The notes under the pieces are model-generated. The model ran no database searches. It was not told where the DNA came from and was given only the letters and a program-made list of their open reading frames with translations. Made by a program: the position numbers and the translations under genes. Shown here piece after piece: positions 23,721-31,546 of a DNA stretch of 41,726 nucleotides. This DNA is from Christensenellaceae bacterium Phil1 (GTDB lineage Bacteria; Bacillota; Clostridia; Christensenellales; CAG-138), in NCBI GenBank assembly GCA_001940855.1, contig MSGS01000077.1, positions 1-41,726 on the forward strand, written 5' to 3'. Positions within the stretch are counted from its first letter, which is position 1. Every line of letters starts with the position of its first letter.

Positions 23721-25088
23721 TCACTCCCCCATCTTATACACCTGCTCGCGCCAGCGTTCGCTTTTGGCTATCACGCCGTCCGCATCGCTTGAAAGCTCGT
23801 GCGCAAGATAGCGCGCGTCAAGCTCCGTCATGTATCCACGCGCATCGGATTTCTTCAGCACGCTTTGGGCTATCATCGCATCTATGTTGATAAGGTTCAG
23901 CGCCGCGTAAAGCACCGCCGCGGTTATCGCCATCGCCTGCACCGCGCGCAGCCTTTTATCATAAAGCCGCGCCGTGCATATTATAACCGCCGCCAGTATG
24001 CAAACCATGAACCATGCCGAAAGTATCCTTCTCAGCGTAAGGCCGTATGCGTCAATGTACATATACAGCCTGAACGCCGCGCACATAAGCAGCACGAACG
24101 CGGAAAGCATCAGCCCCGCAAGGAAGCGCCGGAGAGTGGCGTCCTCCTCCGCCGCAGTGGAAAACAGCGCGTATACGCCAATGTTTATTATGCTCACGGC
24201 GCAAAGCTCGCCAAAGCCCTGCACGGCGTATTGCGAATATGTAAGCCCCTCGGGCAGTCCCTTCAGCCCCGTAAGGTAGGCGAACTGGAATATGGCGTAC
24301 ACCACATATAGTGTAAGCAGCATCCCTACCGCAATTTTCGCAGCGATGGCGGGTATTATGCGCTGATACGGCGTTTCCGGAAGCGTTTTTTGCTCATAAG
24401 CCATATAGTATATGAACGAAAAGAACAGCACCGCCGCAGCGAGCGCGGCAAACGCGCGCCATATCACCGCGCCTATGCTCAGCCCCTCAAAAAAGCGGCC
24501 TACGCTAAGCTGCATCGCCGCATCCGCATTTATAAGCAGCGCAGCGCACAGCGCGGCAAGCGGTATGCCCATTATAAGCCCAACGCGCACGGCGGTGCCG
24601 TTTTTGCTTGCCTTGCCGCGGCCGAATGCGCTGCCTATCGCGCCAAAGAAGCGGCCTATGCACACGAACGGCGCAACGAACCAGCCCTTGAAATACGCCG
24701 TTATAAGCCCATCCTGCCGTTCCTTTGGCACGGTGAAGCACACCGTTACCGCGTGCAGCATAAGCACGGCGGGCAGCGCGGCAAAGTTGATAAACGTAAG
24801 CTCGACCTGCTTATACACAAGCGGCCTCAGCACCAGCACAGCCGCCACCGCAAGCAGTACATAGCCCCATACGTTCCGTTTGGCCCTGTCCCATGCGGCG
24901 AAGTAAAACCCGGCCATGTATACAAGCCAGAACCCGCCGTATATGAGCATGGCGCTGCCGGTTTCCGGCTCCCCGCTCCACATGTATTCGCCGCATACGC
25001 CCCACGCGAACGCTATGCCTATTGCTATGGCGAAAAGCGTAAGTATGCGCTGCTTTAATGTGTATTCCCGCGTCTTATTCTGCTCCAT
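23721..25088 (-). CDS. DUF4153/DUF4173-type polytopic membrane protein
   Basis: The 455-residue protein has about eleven to twelve hydrophobic helices. The marker LTYSQYAVQGFGELCAVSIIN at about 280 matches the YSEYAxxGFxEL motif I associate with the DUF4173 family, whose function is unknown. The soluble C-terminal end (about 410-455) contains LDARYLAHELSSDADGVIAKSERW. The start codon overlaps the end of the XRE regulator gene by 14 bp, so expression is tied to it. A repeat block lies directly downstream. Confidence 0.8.
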   Translation of the reverse strand: MEQNKTREYTLKQRILTLFAIAIGIAFAWGVCGEYMWSGEPETGSAMLIYGGFWLVYMAGFYFAAWDRAKRNVWGYVLLAVAAVLVLRPLVYKQVELTFINFAALPAVLMLHAVTVCFTVPKERQDGLITAYFKGWFVAPFVCIGRFFGAIGSAFGRGKASKNGTAVRVGLIMGIPLAALCAALLINADAAMQLSVGRFFEGLSIGAVIWRAFAALAAAVLFFSFIYYMAYEQKTLPETPYQRIIPAIAAKIAVGMLLTLYVVYAIFQFAYLTGLKGLPEGLTYSQYAVQGFGELCAVSIINIGVYALFSTAAEEDATLRRFLAGLMLSAFVLLMCAAFRLYMYIDAYGLTLRRILSAWFMVCILAAVIICTARLYDKRLRAVQAMAITAAVLYAALNLINIDAMIAQSVLKKSDARGYMTELDARYLAHELSSDADGVIAKSERWREQVYKMGE

Positions 25089-25293
25089 TGTTATCCTCCA
25101 CGTATTCCAGTATGTCCCCCGGCGTGCAGTTCAGCTTTTTGCATATAGCGTCCAGCGTGGAAAAGCGTATCGCCTTGCCCTTGTTGGTTTTAAGTATGCT
25201 CAAGTTGGCCTGCGTAATGCCTATGGCCTCGGCAAGCTCGCCGCCGGACACGCCCCTGCGCGCCAGCATTATGTCAAGATTCACCCTTATCAT
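25075..25293 (-). CDS. small XRE-family HTH regulator (YozG-like)
   Basis: The 72-residue protein is essentially one Cro/CI helix-turn-helix: VNLDIMLARRGVSGGELAEA, then IGITQANLSILKTNKGKAIR and LDAICKKLNCTPGDIL. Such small regulators typically travel with DUF2975 membrane proteins, as here. I chose ATG 25293 as the start because the HTH begins at once; upstream codons would overlap the DUF2975 gene. The perfect inverted repeat at 25831-25849 upstream of the operon is a candidate binding site. Confidence 0.88.
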   Translation of the reverse strand: MIRVNLDIMLARRGVSGGELAEAIGITQANLSILKTNKGKAIRFSTLDAICKKLNCTPGDILEYVEDNNGAE

Positions 25294-25306
25294 GCTGCCC
25301 TCCGCG

Positions 25307-25759
25307 TCAAATGGTAAGCTCGTTTTCCCGCTTGTACTCAACGGCCCTTCTGAACACCATGCCAAGCGTGAGCGCGAAAAGCCCGCTGAGTATCATCACC
25401 AGCGCGCACACGGCGGTCATAATGGTGAACATAAAAAAGCATTTTACGAAGAACACAAGCCCCGCCGCCTCAGCCGCGATGCCCATGCGCATGAACGCCG
25501 CCGCGTTGCGCTCCACGAACGGATCGCTTTCCACGGTTTTCAGCACCGCCGCAAGCTCAATAAGTATCCAAAGCGCTATGCCGCCGCACACAAGCAGCAT
25601 TGCATAGAACAGCACCGTGCTTCCCGCCGCGCCGTATTCGTTTTCCATAAAGGTGCGCACGTCTGCGGATATGAACAGCGCCGCCATCAGCGCCGCAACA
25701 AGCGCCATAAGCGCATATAAAAGCGCGCGCGTTATTTTTGAAAGCGTTTTAAGCGTCAT
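25307..25759 (-). CDS. DUF2975-type membrane protein
   Basis: The 150-residue protein has four hydrophobic helices. The segment TVESDPFVERNAAAFMRMGI after the second helix is the loop typical of DUF2975 proteins, usually encoded next to a small XRE regulator. Function is not established. GGAGGG precedes ATG 25759. It is first in the three-gene operon DUF2975-XRE-DUF4173, with 13 bp to the XRE gene. Confidence 0.85.
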   Translation of the reverse strand: MTLKTLSKITRALLYALMALVAALMAALFISADVRTFMENEYGAAGSTVLFYAMLLVCGGIALWILIELAAVLKTVESDPFVERNAAAFMRMGIAAEAAGLVFFVKCFFMFTIMTAVCALVMILSGLFALTLGMVFRRAVEYKRENELTI

Positions 25760-25795
25760 AATTCCATCCCTCCGCGGTTTTATGTTTTCGCAAGT

Positions 25796-25824
25796 ATAAT
25801 ACCACGCCATTTATCGAATTACAA
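25796..25824 (-). promoter_or_regulatory. promoter of the DUF2975-XRE operon
   Basis: On the minus strand TTGTAA (25824-25819), 17 bp, TATTAT (25801-25796), 37 bp before the ATG. Confidence 0.6.
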
Positions 25825-25830
25825 CAACAA

Positions 25831-25849
25831 TTTATTGTTTTACAATAAA
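25831..25849. promoter_or_regulatory. inverted repeat, candidate operator of the XRE regulator
   Basis: TTTATTGT and ACAATAAA form a perfect 8-bp inverted repeat with a 3-nt centre, just upstream of the -35 of the operon. It lies between the two divergent promoters. Confidence 0.5.
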
Positions 25850-25899
25850 TTCATAGAATCTTAATAAAATGTTGTCACCATCATTTCACCAAATATGGG

Positions 25900-25928
25900 T
25901 TCATAGAGCTTTTTATGCGTGTTATAAT
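25900..25928 (+). promoter_or_regulatory. promoter of the YugP-type peptidase gene
   Basis: TTCATA (25900-25905), 17 bp, TATAAT (25923-25928), 34 bp before the ATG. The -10 is perfect, the -35 poor. Confidence 0.5.
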
Positions 25929-25962
25929 AAGCATAATAAAAGTAAGAAGGGGACGCAATTAT

Positions 25963-26670
25963 ATGTACGATCCATACTTTTCATACGCATCGGAATCGCT
26001 GCTTTACATAGCGGTGCTTGTTGTGGCCGTGATAGGCATGATAGCGTCGCTGAAGGTACAGAGCACGTTCAAAAAGTATTCCACTATGCCCGCGCGCTGC
26101 GGCCTCAGGGCGAACGACGTTGCGCGCAGGCTGCTTTACGAGGGCGGCAGCTCCGCCACGCTTTCGCCCGTGTCCGGTTCGCTTACCGACCATTACGATC
26201 CAACAAAGAACGCCGTTGGGCTGAGCGAGAGCGTGTATAACAGCACGTCCGTTGCGGCGCTGGCCGTTGCCGCGCACGAAATAGGCCACGTTATGCAGCA
26301 TCAGGACGGCTATACGCCCATAAAGGTGAGAAACGCGCTGCTGCCCGTGGCGCGCATAGGGTCAACCGTTGGGCCATGGCTTGTTATAATAGGCATAATG
26401 ATGGGCGCGTTCAATCTGGCAAGCATAGGCGCGGGACTGTATTTCGGCATATTGGCGTTCCAGCTGGTCACGCTGCCGGTTGAATTCAACGCCTCACGCC
26501 GCGGGCTGAAGATGCTTACCGATGGCGGCTACATAGCCTACGGCAGCGAGGAGCAGGCCGCGCGAAAGGTGCTGCGCGCCGCCGCAATGACCTATGTCGT
26601 TGCCGCGCTGAGTACATTCCTCACCTTCCTGCGCCTGGTGATGATGGCAAGCAGGAATAGACGGAGATAA
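25963..26670 (+). CDS. YugP-type membrane zinc metallopeptidase
   Basis: The 235-residue integral membrane protein has the zinc-peptidase motif HEIGH (105-109) after an N-terminal helix and two or more C-terminal helices. The segments SGSLTDHYDPTKNAVGLSES and LPVEFNASRRGLKML, the latter carrying the third-ligand Glu region, are family marks. It probably cleaves membrane-associated substrates, but no physiological substrate is known. GAAGGGG precedes the ATG. A strong hairpin terminator follows. Confidence 0.92.
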   Translation: MYDPYFSYASESLLYIAVLVVAVIGMIASLKVQSTFKKYSTMPARCGLRANDVARRLLYEGGSSATLSPVSGSLTDHYDPTKNAVGLSESVYNSTSVAALAVAAHEIGHVMQHQDGYTPIKVRNALLPVARIGSTVGPWLVIIGIMMGAFNLASIGAGLYFGILAFQLVTLPVEFNASRRGLKMLTDGGYIAYGSEEQAARKVLRAAAMTYVVAALSTFLTFLRLVMMASRNRRR

Positions 26671-26688
26671 ATTCTCATTCTGTCATAA

Positions 26689-26720
26689 GGGGACGGTTCT
26701 CACCGCCCCCTGTGTTTTTT
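26689..26720 (+). terminator. intrinsic terminator after the peptidase gene
   Basis: GGGGACGGT and ACCGCCCCC pair (one mismatch) around TCTC and are followed by TGTGTTTTTT. Confidence 0.75.
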
Positions 26721-27309
26721 GTTTGCGCTTTATTAAAAAGTTGAAATATTTTCTGTGACCAATAGCACAACATTTTAATCAACGCATCGTGATTTAACGC
26801 AAAAAGCCAAGTGATTTCGGTATAATATATAATCTAAAATTCGTCAGGAAATTATTGACACAATATATTGCAATGTGTTACCATAAACCCAACAAAGAAC
26901 CACAGTAACCAACTTGACTTTAGACCTTTAGATTTAATTGTTGCCCGTTCCCTAATCGGAACGATATGAACCGCAGGACCGACCAACACCAAGGAGGCTG
27001 ATTCCATTGCGCCGTTAATGTTTTAGGCACTAAACGAAAACACGAACAGCGAAAATCAAAACAAAAAACAGCAGGAGGAAAACCATGAAGATGTATCGAA
27101 CAAGTATGTTGTTGGAATTGATCCGGCAGAATGCACAATAGTAGCCAACAGACTTGACATTATAAAAGTACGGGCTACCGATCATTTTTATGCATGCTCC
27201 AATCCCTCTTGTGGTTTGGATTCATATGCAGTTGCGGCAAATGGTGTTATATTCTGCCGCAGCATTAAATATGTTACATAAGAAAAAGTTTTAGAAAGGA
27301 ACTTTATCT
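26721..27309. other. AT-rich intergenic block with no confident gene
   Basis: This 589-bp stretch is far more AT-rich than its surroundings. It has a TTGACA (26855-26860) with a weak TACCAT -10 (26879-26884), a 6-bp hairpin CGTTCC/GGAACG (26946-26963) and two Shine-Dalgarno-like sequences (AAGGAGG near 26991, AGGAGG near 27071). The second precedes ATG 27084, which opens only an 18-codon frame. A longer frame without ATG is listed separately. The block could be remains of a mobile gene or a leader RNA for the permease gene at 27310. Confidence 0.45.
27027..27281 (+). pseudogene. possible remnant or non-AUG small reading frame with Cys-rich tail
   Basis: An 84-codon open frame follows a TAG at 27024-27026 and ends at TAA 27279-27281. 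The translation has protein-like character in its second half, with VVGIDPAECTIVANRL, ATDHFYACSNPSCGLDSYA and FCRSIKYV. The Cys spacing hints at a small metal-binding fold. There is no ATG start after the TAG; upstream of the TAG the frame shows an AAGGAGG followed by ATT. It could be a damaged gene, a frameshifted gene or a non-AUG start. It ends 28 bp before the FtsX-type permease gene. Confidence 0.3.
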
Positions 27310-29373
27310 ATGCTATCGATGCACCTAAAGCAGTTGTTTCGTAAGCCTATGCGCACCGTATTATACATACTGGTGCTTATTCTGCTTACTGCGTTTTTCT
27401 GCACGAGCTTGAATTTATATAGAGATAGTCAGCATAACCTTCAACTGGCAAACGATACATATACTACGATAGCTATAATGGAACTGTATGCGGATGTTGA
27501 CAGCCGCGGCAATATTATAAACGATGTTACAAAAGCCGAGGATTACGCGGGATATCATGCTTTAACGGTGTATGGTTACGATTTGGAACCCATAATTACC
27601 GCGCCCAGCGTAAAAAAATATGAACTCCGCGCGCGTTATGGCGCTTTTAGCGAAGATAACATTGCGGTAAGATATAATGACAAAAAGCAAGCTATTCCGA
27701 TATGTAGCGAGGATATTATCCGTTTCAAAATAGTCCCCGAACATCAAAAAGAAGCGGAAGCCGACAAAGAATGGAACGACGTTGAATTTGTTGACGACGG
27801 CCGTTACAGAATAGGTACCGAAAGTTGGGAAGATAGCGGTATTTTTTTTTCGCGCAAATATAACTTGGATATAGTTGAATCCGCCATAAATGTGTATGAA
27901 TACGAAAAACGTCCTATTAATTTTTATGTTCAGCTCGGCAGAATATACATGGATGAACCCTTGACCGATACAAACAGCCTTATGCCTTCGGCTGAATATG
28001 CCGATAAGCCGGACTGCATAATTCTGGAACCTAATACCGAATATATTGCCTCAATTAGCGGTTTATCGTCAAGTAGCAATACTTTCAACGCGGCCAACAG
28101 CCTTTATAAAATACAGAAATTCACAATAGCAAAAGACGAATTTTTTAGGAATAATTACTATCGCTATTCCATCGGCCGTAGTGAATATGTATCTCGGGAA
28201 TACCCTTACGAAAATCCATTCTGGATATATGAATACGACGAACTGAAGAGCAAACCGGAAATGCTGAAAAAATACGAGCAGATAGCGCGGGCGTATTATA
28301 TAAATTCCCGCTCCTTCGGCGTTATGACCACAAACGACTTAACCGGCATTCCCGCATTCCACTTGGGCAATATGTTCATACCCGAAGGCCGCATGATAAC
28401 CGAGGAGGAATACGCTTCCGGCGCAAAGGTATGCATGATAAGCACAGACCTTGCAAAGCTGCAAGGCTGGAACGTGGGCGACAAGATCGATTTCAGCTTC
28501 TATGAATATAACAATTTTGTCAACGCAACCATTTGGGGTTCGCGCCTCAGCCCCCACTACACCTACACCGACCCGGACCATTTCTTTGACAATGGCGGAT
28601 ATGAAATAGTCGGCGTGTATAACGTCCGCCCGCTCACGGGCACTTCCGCCGTGTCCGCGTCCGCCGTGTCCGTTCCCTGGAACACAATCTACATCCCCGA
28701 AAAGTCGCTTGAGAACGCCCCTGCCGAGGAGGATAGACCCGTTACAGGCGCGCTGCTGACGATATGGCTGGAGAATGGCAAAATCGAGCCTTTCATAGAG
28801 TGCATGAACGAACTGGGCATAACAGGAGCGAAGCAGGGAGACTATGAAGCAAGGTTTACCTTCTACGACCAAGGCTATTCAAGAATACAGCCCAGCCTTG
28901 AAGCCCTTTCCGGCACGGCGGAGCTGCTGCTTATACTGTCATCCTCGCTGCTTGTCATAGCGGCATTACTGCTGGCGTTCTTCTATGCACAGTCGCAGAA
29001 GCAGAGCATAGGCACCATGCGCTTACTCGGTTGCAGCAAGGCAAGAGCCTTTACGGCGGTGATGCTGAGTGCACTTATAATCGCAGTAACAGGTGCGCTC
29101 ATAGGTGCGGCAATAGGGCATGCTCTCACCGCCGGCGTAGGTGAAAGCATAATGGCCAACGCCAACCAAACTCCGGAGGAGTTTCTCGCCTTCAGCGCAT
29201 ACTTGGCAGAAAGTACGCAGGTGGAGGTTGAGTTCGCACTCGGCGCAGACGCAAGTGTGAGCCTGCTAACATGCCTTGCCGCGCTGGGGCTGTTCATCGC
29301 CGGAACGCTCGTGTTCGTGGTACGCTATCTCGGCAAAGGGCCGAGGGAACTGCTGCCACGGGCGGGAGAGTAA
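27310..29373 (+). CDS. FtsX/MacB-type ABC permease without partner ATPase
   Basis: The 687-residue protein has an N-terminal helix (TVLYILVLILLTAFFCTSLNL), a very large extracytoplasmic region (about 45-535), and three C-terminal helices around 540-680. The FtsX-domain mark is RLLGCSKARAFTAVMLSALI. Such type-VII permeases work with a cytoplasmic ATPase in mechanotransmission or lipoprotein/peptide export, yet no ATPase gene is adjacent. Codon use changes within the gene: the first kilobase is AT-rich, and from about 28290 it becomes GC-rich like the rest of the window. That suggests recombination between a transferred and a resident copy. AAAGGAAC precedes the ATG. Confidence 0.82.
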   Translation: MLSMHLKQLFRKPMRTVLYILVLILLTAFFCTSLNLYRDSQHNLQLANDTYTTIAIMELYADVDSRGNIINDVTKAEDYAGYHALTVYGYDLEPIITAPSVKKYELRARYGAFSEDNIAVRYNDKKQAIPICSEDIIRFKIVPEHQKEAEADKEWNDVEFVDDGRYRIGTESWEDSGIFFSRKYNLDIVESAINVYEYEKRPINFYVQLGRIYMDEPLTDTNSLMPSAEYADKPDCIILEPNTEYIASISGLSSSSNTFNAANSLYKIQKFTIAKDEFFRNNYYRYSIGRSEYVSREYPYENPFWIYEYDELKSKPEMLKKYEQIARAYYINSRSFGVMTTNDLTGIPAFHLGNMFIPEGRMITEEEYASGAKVCMISTDLAKLQGWNVGDKIDFSFYEYNNFVNATIWGSRLSPHYTYTDPDHFFDNGGYEIVGVYNVRPLTGTSAVSASAVSVPWNTIYIPEKSLENAPAEEDRPVTGALLTIWLENGKIEPFIECMNELGITGAKQGDYEARFTFYDQGYSRIQPSLEALSGTAELLLILSSSLLVIAALLLAFFYAQSQKQSIGTMRLLGCSKARAFTAVMLSALIIAVTGALIGAAIGHALTAGVGESIMANANQTPEEFLAFSAYLAESTQVEVEFALGADASVSLLTCLAALGLFIAGTLVFVVRYLGKGPRELLPRAGE

Positions 29374-29390
29374 AAGATTATATGCCAAAA

Positions 29391-29420
29391 GGCTCCCGCG
29401 TTTTTGCACGGGAGCCTCTT
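29391..29420. terminator. bidirectional terminator between FtsX-type permease and OadG-like genes
   Basis: GGCTCCCGCG and CACGGGAGCC form a 10-bp stem with one mismatch. T-rich tracts occur on both sides (CTCTTTGTT on plus, TTTTGG on minus), fitting the convergent genes. Confidence 0.8.
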
Positions 29421-29451
29421 TGTTAAATCAAATTCGTTTGCCAATATCGCT

Positions 29452-29613
29452 TTATTTTTCTTTCTTACCCGTGACCTTATTCAGTATTGCCACAAAGACC
29501 CAGATTACGAGTATCACGGCGAAGATGCCTATCATGCCCTTGAGCGTGAGCAGCAGGGAGGGCAGAAGCGTTTCCGGTGACCAGGCGAATTTCATTGCGT
29601 TGAGTATAAACAT
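29452..29613 (-). CDS. small OadG-like membrane subunit
   Basis: This 53-residue gene lies directly after the OadB-like gene (19-bp gap). It opens MFILNAMKFAWSPETLLPSL, then one membrane helix (about GMIGIFAVILVIWVFVAIL) and a basic tail NKVTGKKEK. One helix with a short charged end is the layout of gamma subunits (OadG/MmdC) of Na+-translocating decarboxylases, which tether and stabilise the complex. GGAGG precedes ATG 29613. The family call depends on context and topology because the protein is very short. Confidence 0.72.
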   Translation of the reverse strand: MFILNAMKFAWSPETLLPSLLLTLKGMIGIFAVILVIWVFVAILNKVTGKKEK

Positions 29614-29632
29614 GGCTTGTATCCTCCTTCTA

Positions 29633-30739
29633 TCAAAGCATGGCTTCTATAAGCGTTATCATAAGGCCGCCGGCTATAACGCTGGCGATCTGGCCTGACA
29701 CGTTTGCGCCCGCGGCATGCATCAGCAGGAAGTTCTGGTTATCCTCCTGCTGGCCAAGCTTATGCACAACACGGCTGGCCATGGGAAATGCGGATATGCC
29801 CGCCGCGCCTATCATGGGGTTTATCTTGTTCTTGAGGAACAGGTTGAGGAACTTTGCAAACAGCACGCCGCCCGCGGTATCGAATATGAACGCGACAAGG
29901 CCGAGCGCGATTATGGCAAGCGTTTCCGCCGTTATGAAAAGCTCCGCCTTCATCTTAAACGCTACGGATATGCCAAGCAGCAGCGTTACAAGATTGGCAA
30001 GGGATTTCTGCGCGGTTTCGCTAAGGCTGCCGAGCACGCCGCATTCCCTTATAAGGTTGCCGAACATGAGGAAGCCTATAAGCTCCGCGCTCTTGGGGGC
30101 GATTGTGCCGGATACCACCGTCACGAATATGGGGAACAGCACGCGCGTTGTGCCGGATACGGCGCCGGGACTGTACGGCATGCGGATGCAGCGTTCCTTT
30201 TTGCTGGTAAGCAGCTTTATGACGGGCGGCTGTATAATGGGCACGAGCGCCATGTATGAATACGCGGCTACCATTATGGGGCCCTGATAGTTGGACTTAA
30301 AATAGTTGGCAAGGTAAATGGACGTGGGGCCGTCCGCCGCGCCGATTATGGCAATGCTGCCGGCGTCCTGAAGGGTGAAGCCGATGAGCCGCGCCATTAT
30401 AAACGTGAAGAATATGCCGAACTGCGCCGCCGCGCCGAAAAGGAACATTTTCGGGTTGGAAAGCAGGGGGCCGAAGTCTATCATTGCGCCTATGCCTATG
30501 AACAGCAGCAGCGGGAAAAGCTCCGTGGCTATGCCGGCATTGAACAGGGTTTCAATAGCCTCCGTATTGACAAAGGGCAAATTGACCAATATTGCGCCGA
30601 AGCCCATGGGCAGAAGGAGCGTAGGCTCCATTTCCTTTTTTATGGCCAAATAGATGAGCGCTGCGCCTATGGCTATCATAAGCAGCTGCTGCCACGTGAA
30701 ATTGGCCACGTTTGAAAACAGTTCAACAAATTGTTCCAT
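29633..30739 (-). CDS. Na+-translocating decarboxylase beta subunit (OadB/MmdB/GcdB family)
   Basis: The 368-residue integral membrane protein has about ten helices. Family marks are AIIGAADGPTSIY with the conserved Asp of the Na+ path, NPMIGAAGISAFPMASRVVH and HAAGANVSGQIASVIAGG. Beta subunits decarboxylate carboxybiotin and export Na+. Neither an alpha (carboxyltransferase) nor a biotin carrier subunit is encoded here, only the gamma-like gene. ATG 30739 is chosen because GGAGG sits just upstream. The leader carries a yybP-ykoY-type manganese riboswitch followed by a terminator, which is unexpected for this family. Either a distant alpha subunit is used or the protein has a different, metal-linked role. 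Confidence 0.9.
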   Translation of the reverse strand: MEQFVELFSNVANFTWQQLLMIAIGAALIYLAIKKEMEPTLLLPMGFGAILVNLPFVNTEAIETLFNAGIATELFPLLLFIGIGAMIDFGPLLSNPKMFLFGAAAQFGIFFTFIMARLIGFTLQDAGSIAIIGAADGPTSIYLANYFKSNYQGPIMVAAYSYMALVPIIQPPVIKLLTSKKERCIRMPYSPGAVSGTTRVLFPIFVTVVSGTIAPKSAELIGFLMFGNLIRECGVLGSLSETAQKSLANLVTLLLGISVAFKMKAELFITAETLAIIALGLVAFIFDTAGGVLFAKFLNLFLKNKINPMIGAAGISAFPMASRVVHKLGQQEDNQNFLLMHAAGANVSGQIASVIAGGLMITLIEAML

Positions 30740-30797
30740 TGCGGTTTTTCCTCCGGTTTTGATTATTGTTCGCGCCATGCAAAAGCCTTTTGGGTAT

Positions 30798-30839
30798 AAA
30801 AAAACTCCCGCCGCGCTTCATTCGCCGCATATGCGCGGC
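30798..30839 (-). terminator. riboswitch expression-platform terminator
   Basis: On the minus strand GCCGCGC (30839-30833) pairs with GCGCGGC (30816-30810), and seven T follow shortly after. A shorter competing hairpin (GCCGC/GCGGC) inside the same bases could act as the alternative fold. It lies between the aptamer and the OadB-like start codon. Confidence 0.72.
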
Positions 30840-30845
30840 AAACAA

Positions 30846-30949
30846 GCGGCAAAAGTCTCACCAATCAAGGCCGGGCGGGCCGTAACGGCCGTGATGACGC
30901 CCAAACCGCCCGCATTTTCGCCCGCGGGCAGGTTACTCCCCTTTGTCGT
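30846..30949 (-). promoter_or_regulatory. yybP-ykoY (manganese) riboswitch aptamer
   Basis: Read on the minus strand it begins ACAAAGGGGAGTAAC and ends GGTGAGACTTTTGCC. These are the two conserved loops of yybP-ykoY RNAs (AAAGGGGAGTA... and ...GAGACCTTTGCC). The ends pair as P1 (GACAAAGG with CTTTTGCC, with a wobble and a mismatch). A GCCCGC/GCGGGC stem forms the first arm, and a GTCATCACGG/CCGTTACGGCC-rich region the second. The transcription start predicted from the promoter at 30955-30984 falls exactly at its 5' end. In known cases Mn2+ binding prevents termination and turns expression on. Confidence 0.85.
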
Positions 30950-30954
30950 GAAGA

Positions 30955-30984
30955 ATTATACCAGAAGGGCATATCTTTTGTAAA
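30955..30984 (-). promoter_or_regulatory. promoter of the riboswitch-OadB transcript
   Basis: On the minus strand TTTACA (30984-30979), 18 bp, perfect TATAAT (30960-30955). Confidence 0.7.
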
Positions 30985-30997
30985 TGGGGAAAAGTAC

Positions 30998-31026
30998 AAA
31001 AACGGGCAGTTATCGAAAACCGCCCG
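30998..31026 (-). terminator. intrinsic terminator of the 153-residue membrane protein gene
   Basis: On the minus strand CGGGCGGT pairs with ACTGCCCG (one wobble) and is followed by TTTTT, just beyond the stop codon at 31034. Confidence 0.75.
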
Positions 31027-31033
31027 CGTTTCG

Positions 31034-31495
31034 TCATTTCCCGCGCCTTTCCCGCCGCGCCTTAATCCTTGGCTCTATCTGCCGCGCATAGGCCACATAG
31101 AGGACCATTACGGCAAAGAAGAGCTGTATCCATATCCACGGGGCATGATGAGCCAGCCTGCCTTCGCAGGACTTAATATAATTTTCGGGCGTTGCGGTAA
31201 GCTTGTTGTATTCCCAAAGCGCATCGCCGGTAAAGCTTGCAATTACAATGGCCGCTGCATCTCCGTAAGCTGCAACAAGCGCAAACCTCGGTTTGCGGAC
31301 AGATAATAAGCACAGCCCTGCCCACATCAATCCGTAATGCCCTTGTTTCATGTAATCAAACCAATACATATCGCTAAACCACAGCTCCGTCGCGCGGTAA
31401 AGCACCATGAAAGGAAGCAGTACGAGTATTGCGTTCACCACACGCGGACGGAAAAGCCGGCGGTCGTTTTCATAATCCGTAAGATAGGGAAGCAT
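31034..31495 (-). CDS. small membrane protein of unknown function, under attenuator-like leader
   Basis: The 153-residue product has three to four hydrophobic segments (around 20-40, 65-95 and 125-145), an N-terminal polar stretch MLPYLTDYENDRRLFRPRV and a very basic C terminus (RIKARRERRGK). The middle contains SFTGDALWEYNKLTATPENY. I do not recognise the family. AAAGGAGG lies just before ATG 31495. Between its promoter and start lie a translated leader peptide and an intrinsic terminator, so its expression is probably controlled by ribosome progress on the leader. Confidence 0.7.
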   Translation of the reverse strand: MLPYLTDYENDRRLFRPRVVNAILVLLPFMVLYRATELWFSDMYWFDYMKQGHYGLMWAGLCLLSVRKPRFALVAAYGDAAAIVIASFTGDALWEYNKLTATPENYIKSCEGRLAHHAPWIWIQLFFAVMVLYVAYARQIEPRIKARRERRGK

Positions 31496-31517
31496 TGTTC
31501 TATCCTCCTTTTGTAAT

Positions 31518-31546
31518 AAAAAAGCGCACAAGTATAACTTATGCGC
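31518..31546 (-). terminator. leader terminator (attenuator)
   Basis: On the minus strand TGCGC-A-AAGT...ACTT-G-TGCGC-type arms (31546-31524) form a near-perfect hairpin followed by six T (31523-31518). It sits upstream of, not after, the gene at 31034-31495. Its 5' arm contains the stop codon of the leader peptide. Confidence 0.72.

Noticed and set aside
26920..27138. 72-codon minus-strand frame in the AT-rich block
   Set aside because: No Shine-Dalgarno, unlikely composition, and opposite to the more protein-like frame at 27027-27281.
26740..27300. Insertion sequence or transposase remnant
   Set aside because: No terminal inverted repeats, target duplication or transposase motif visible. 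Only AT-richness and a short frame were found.
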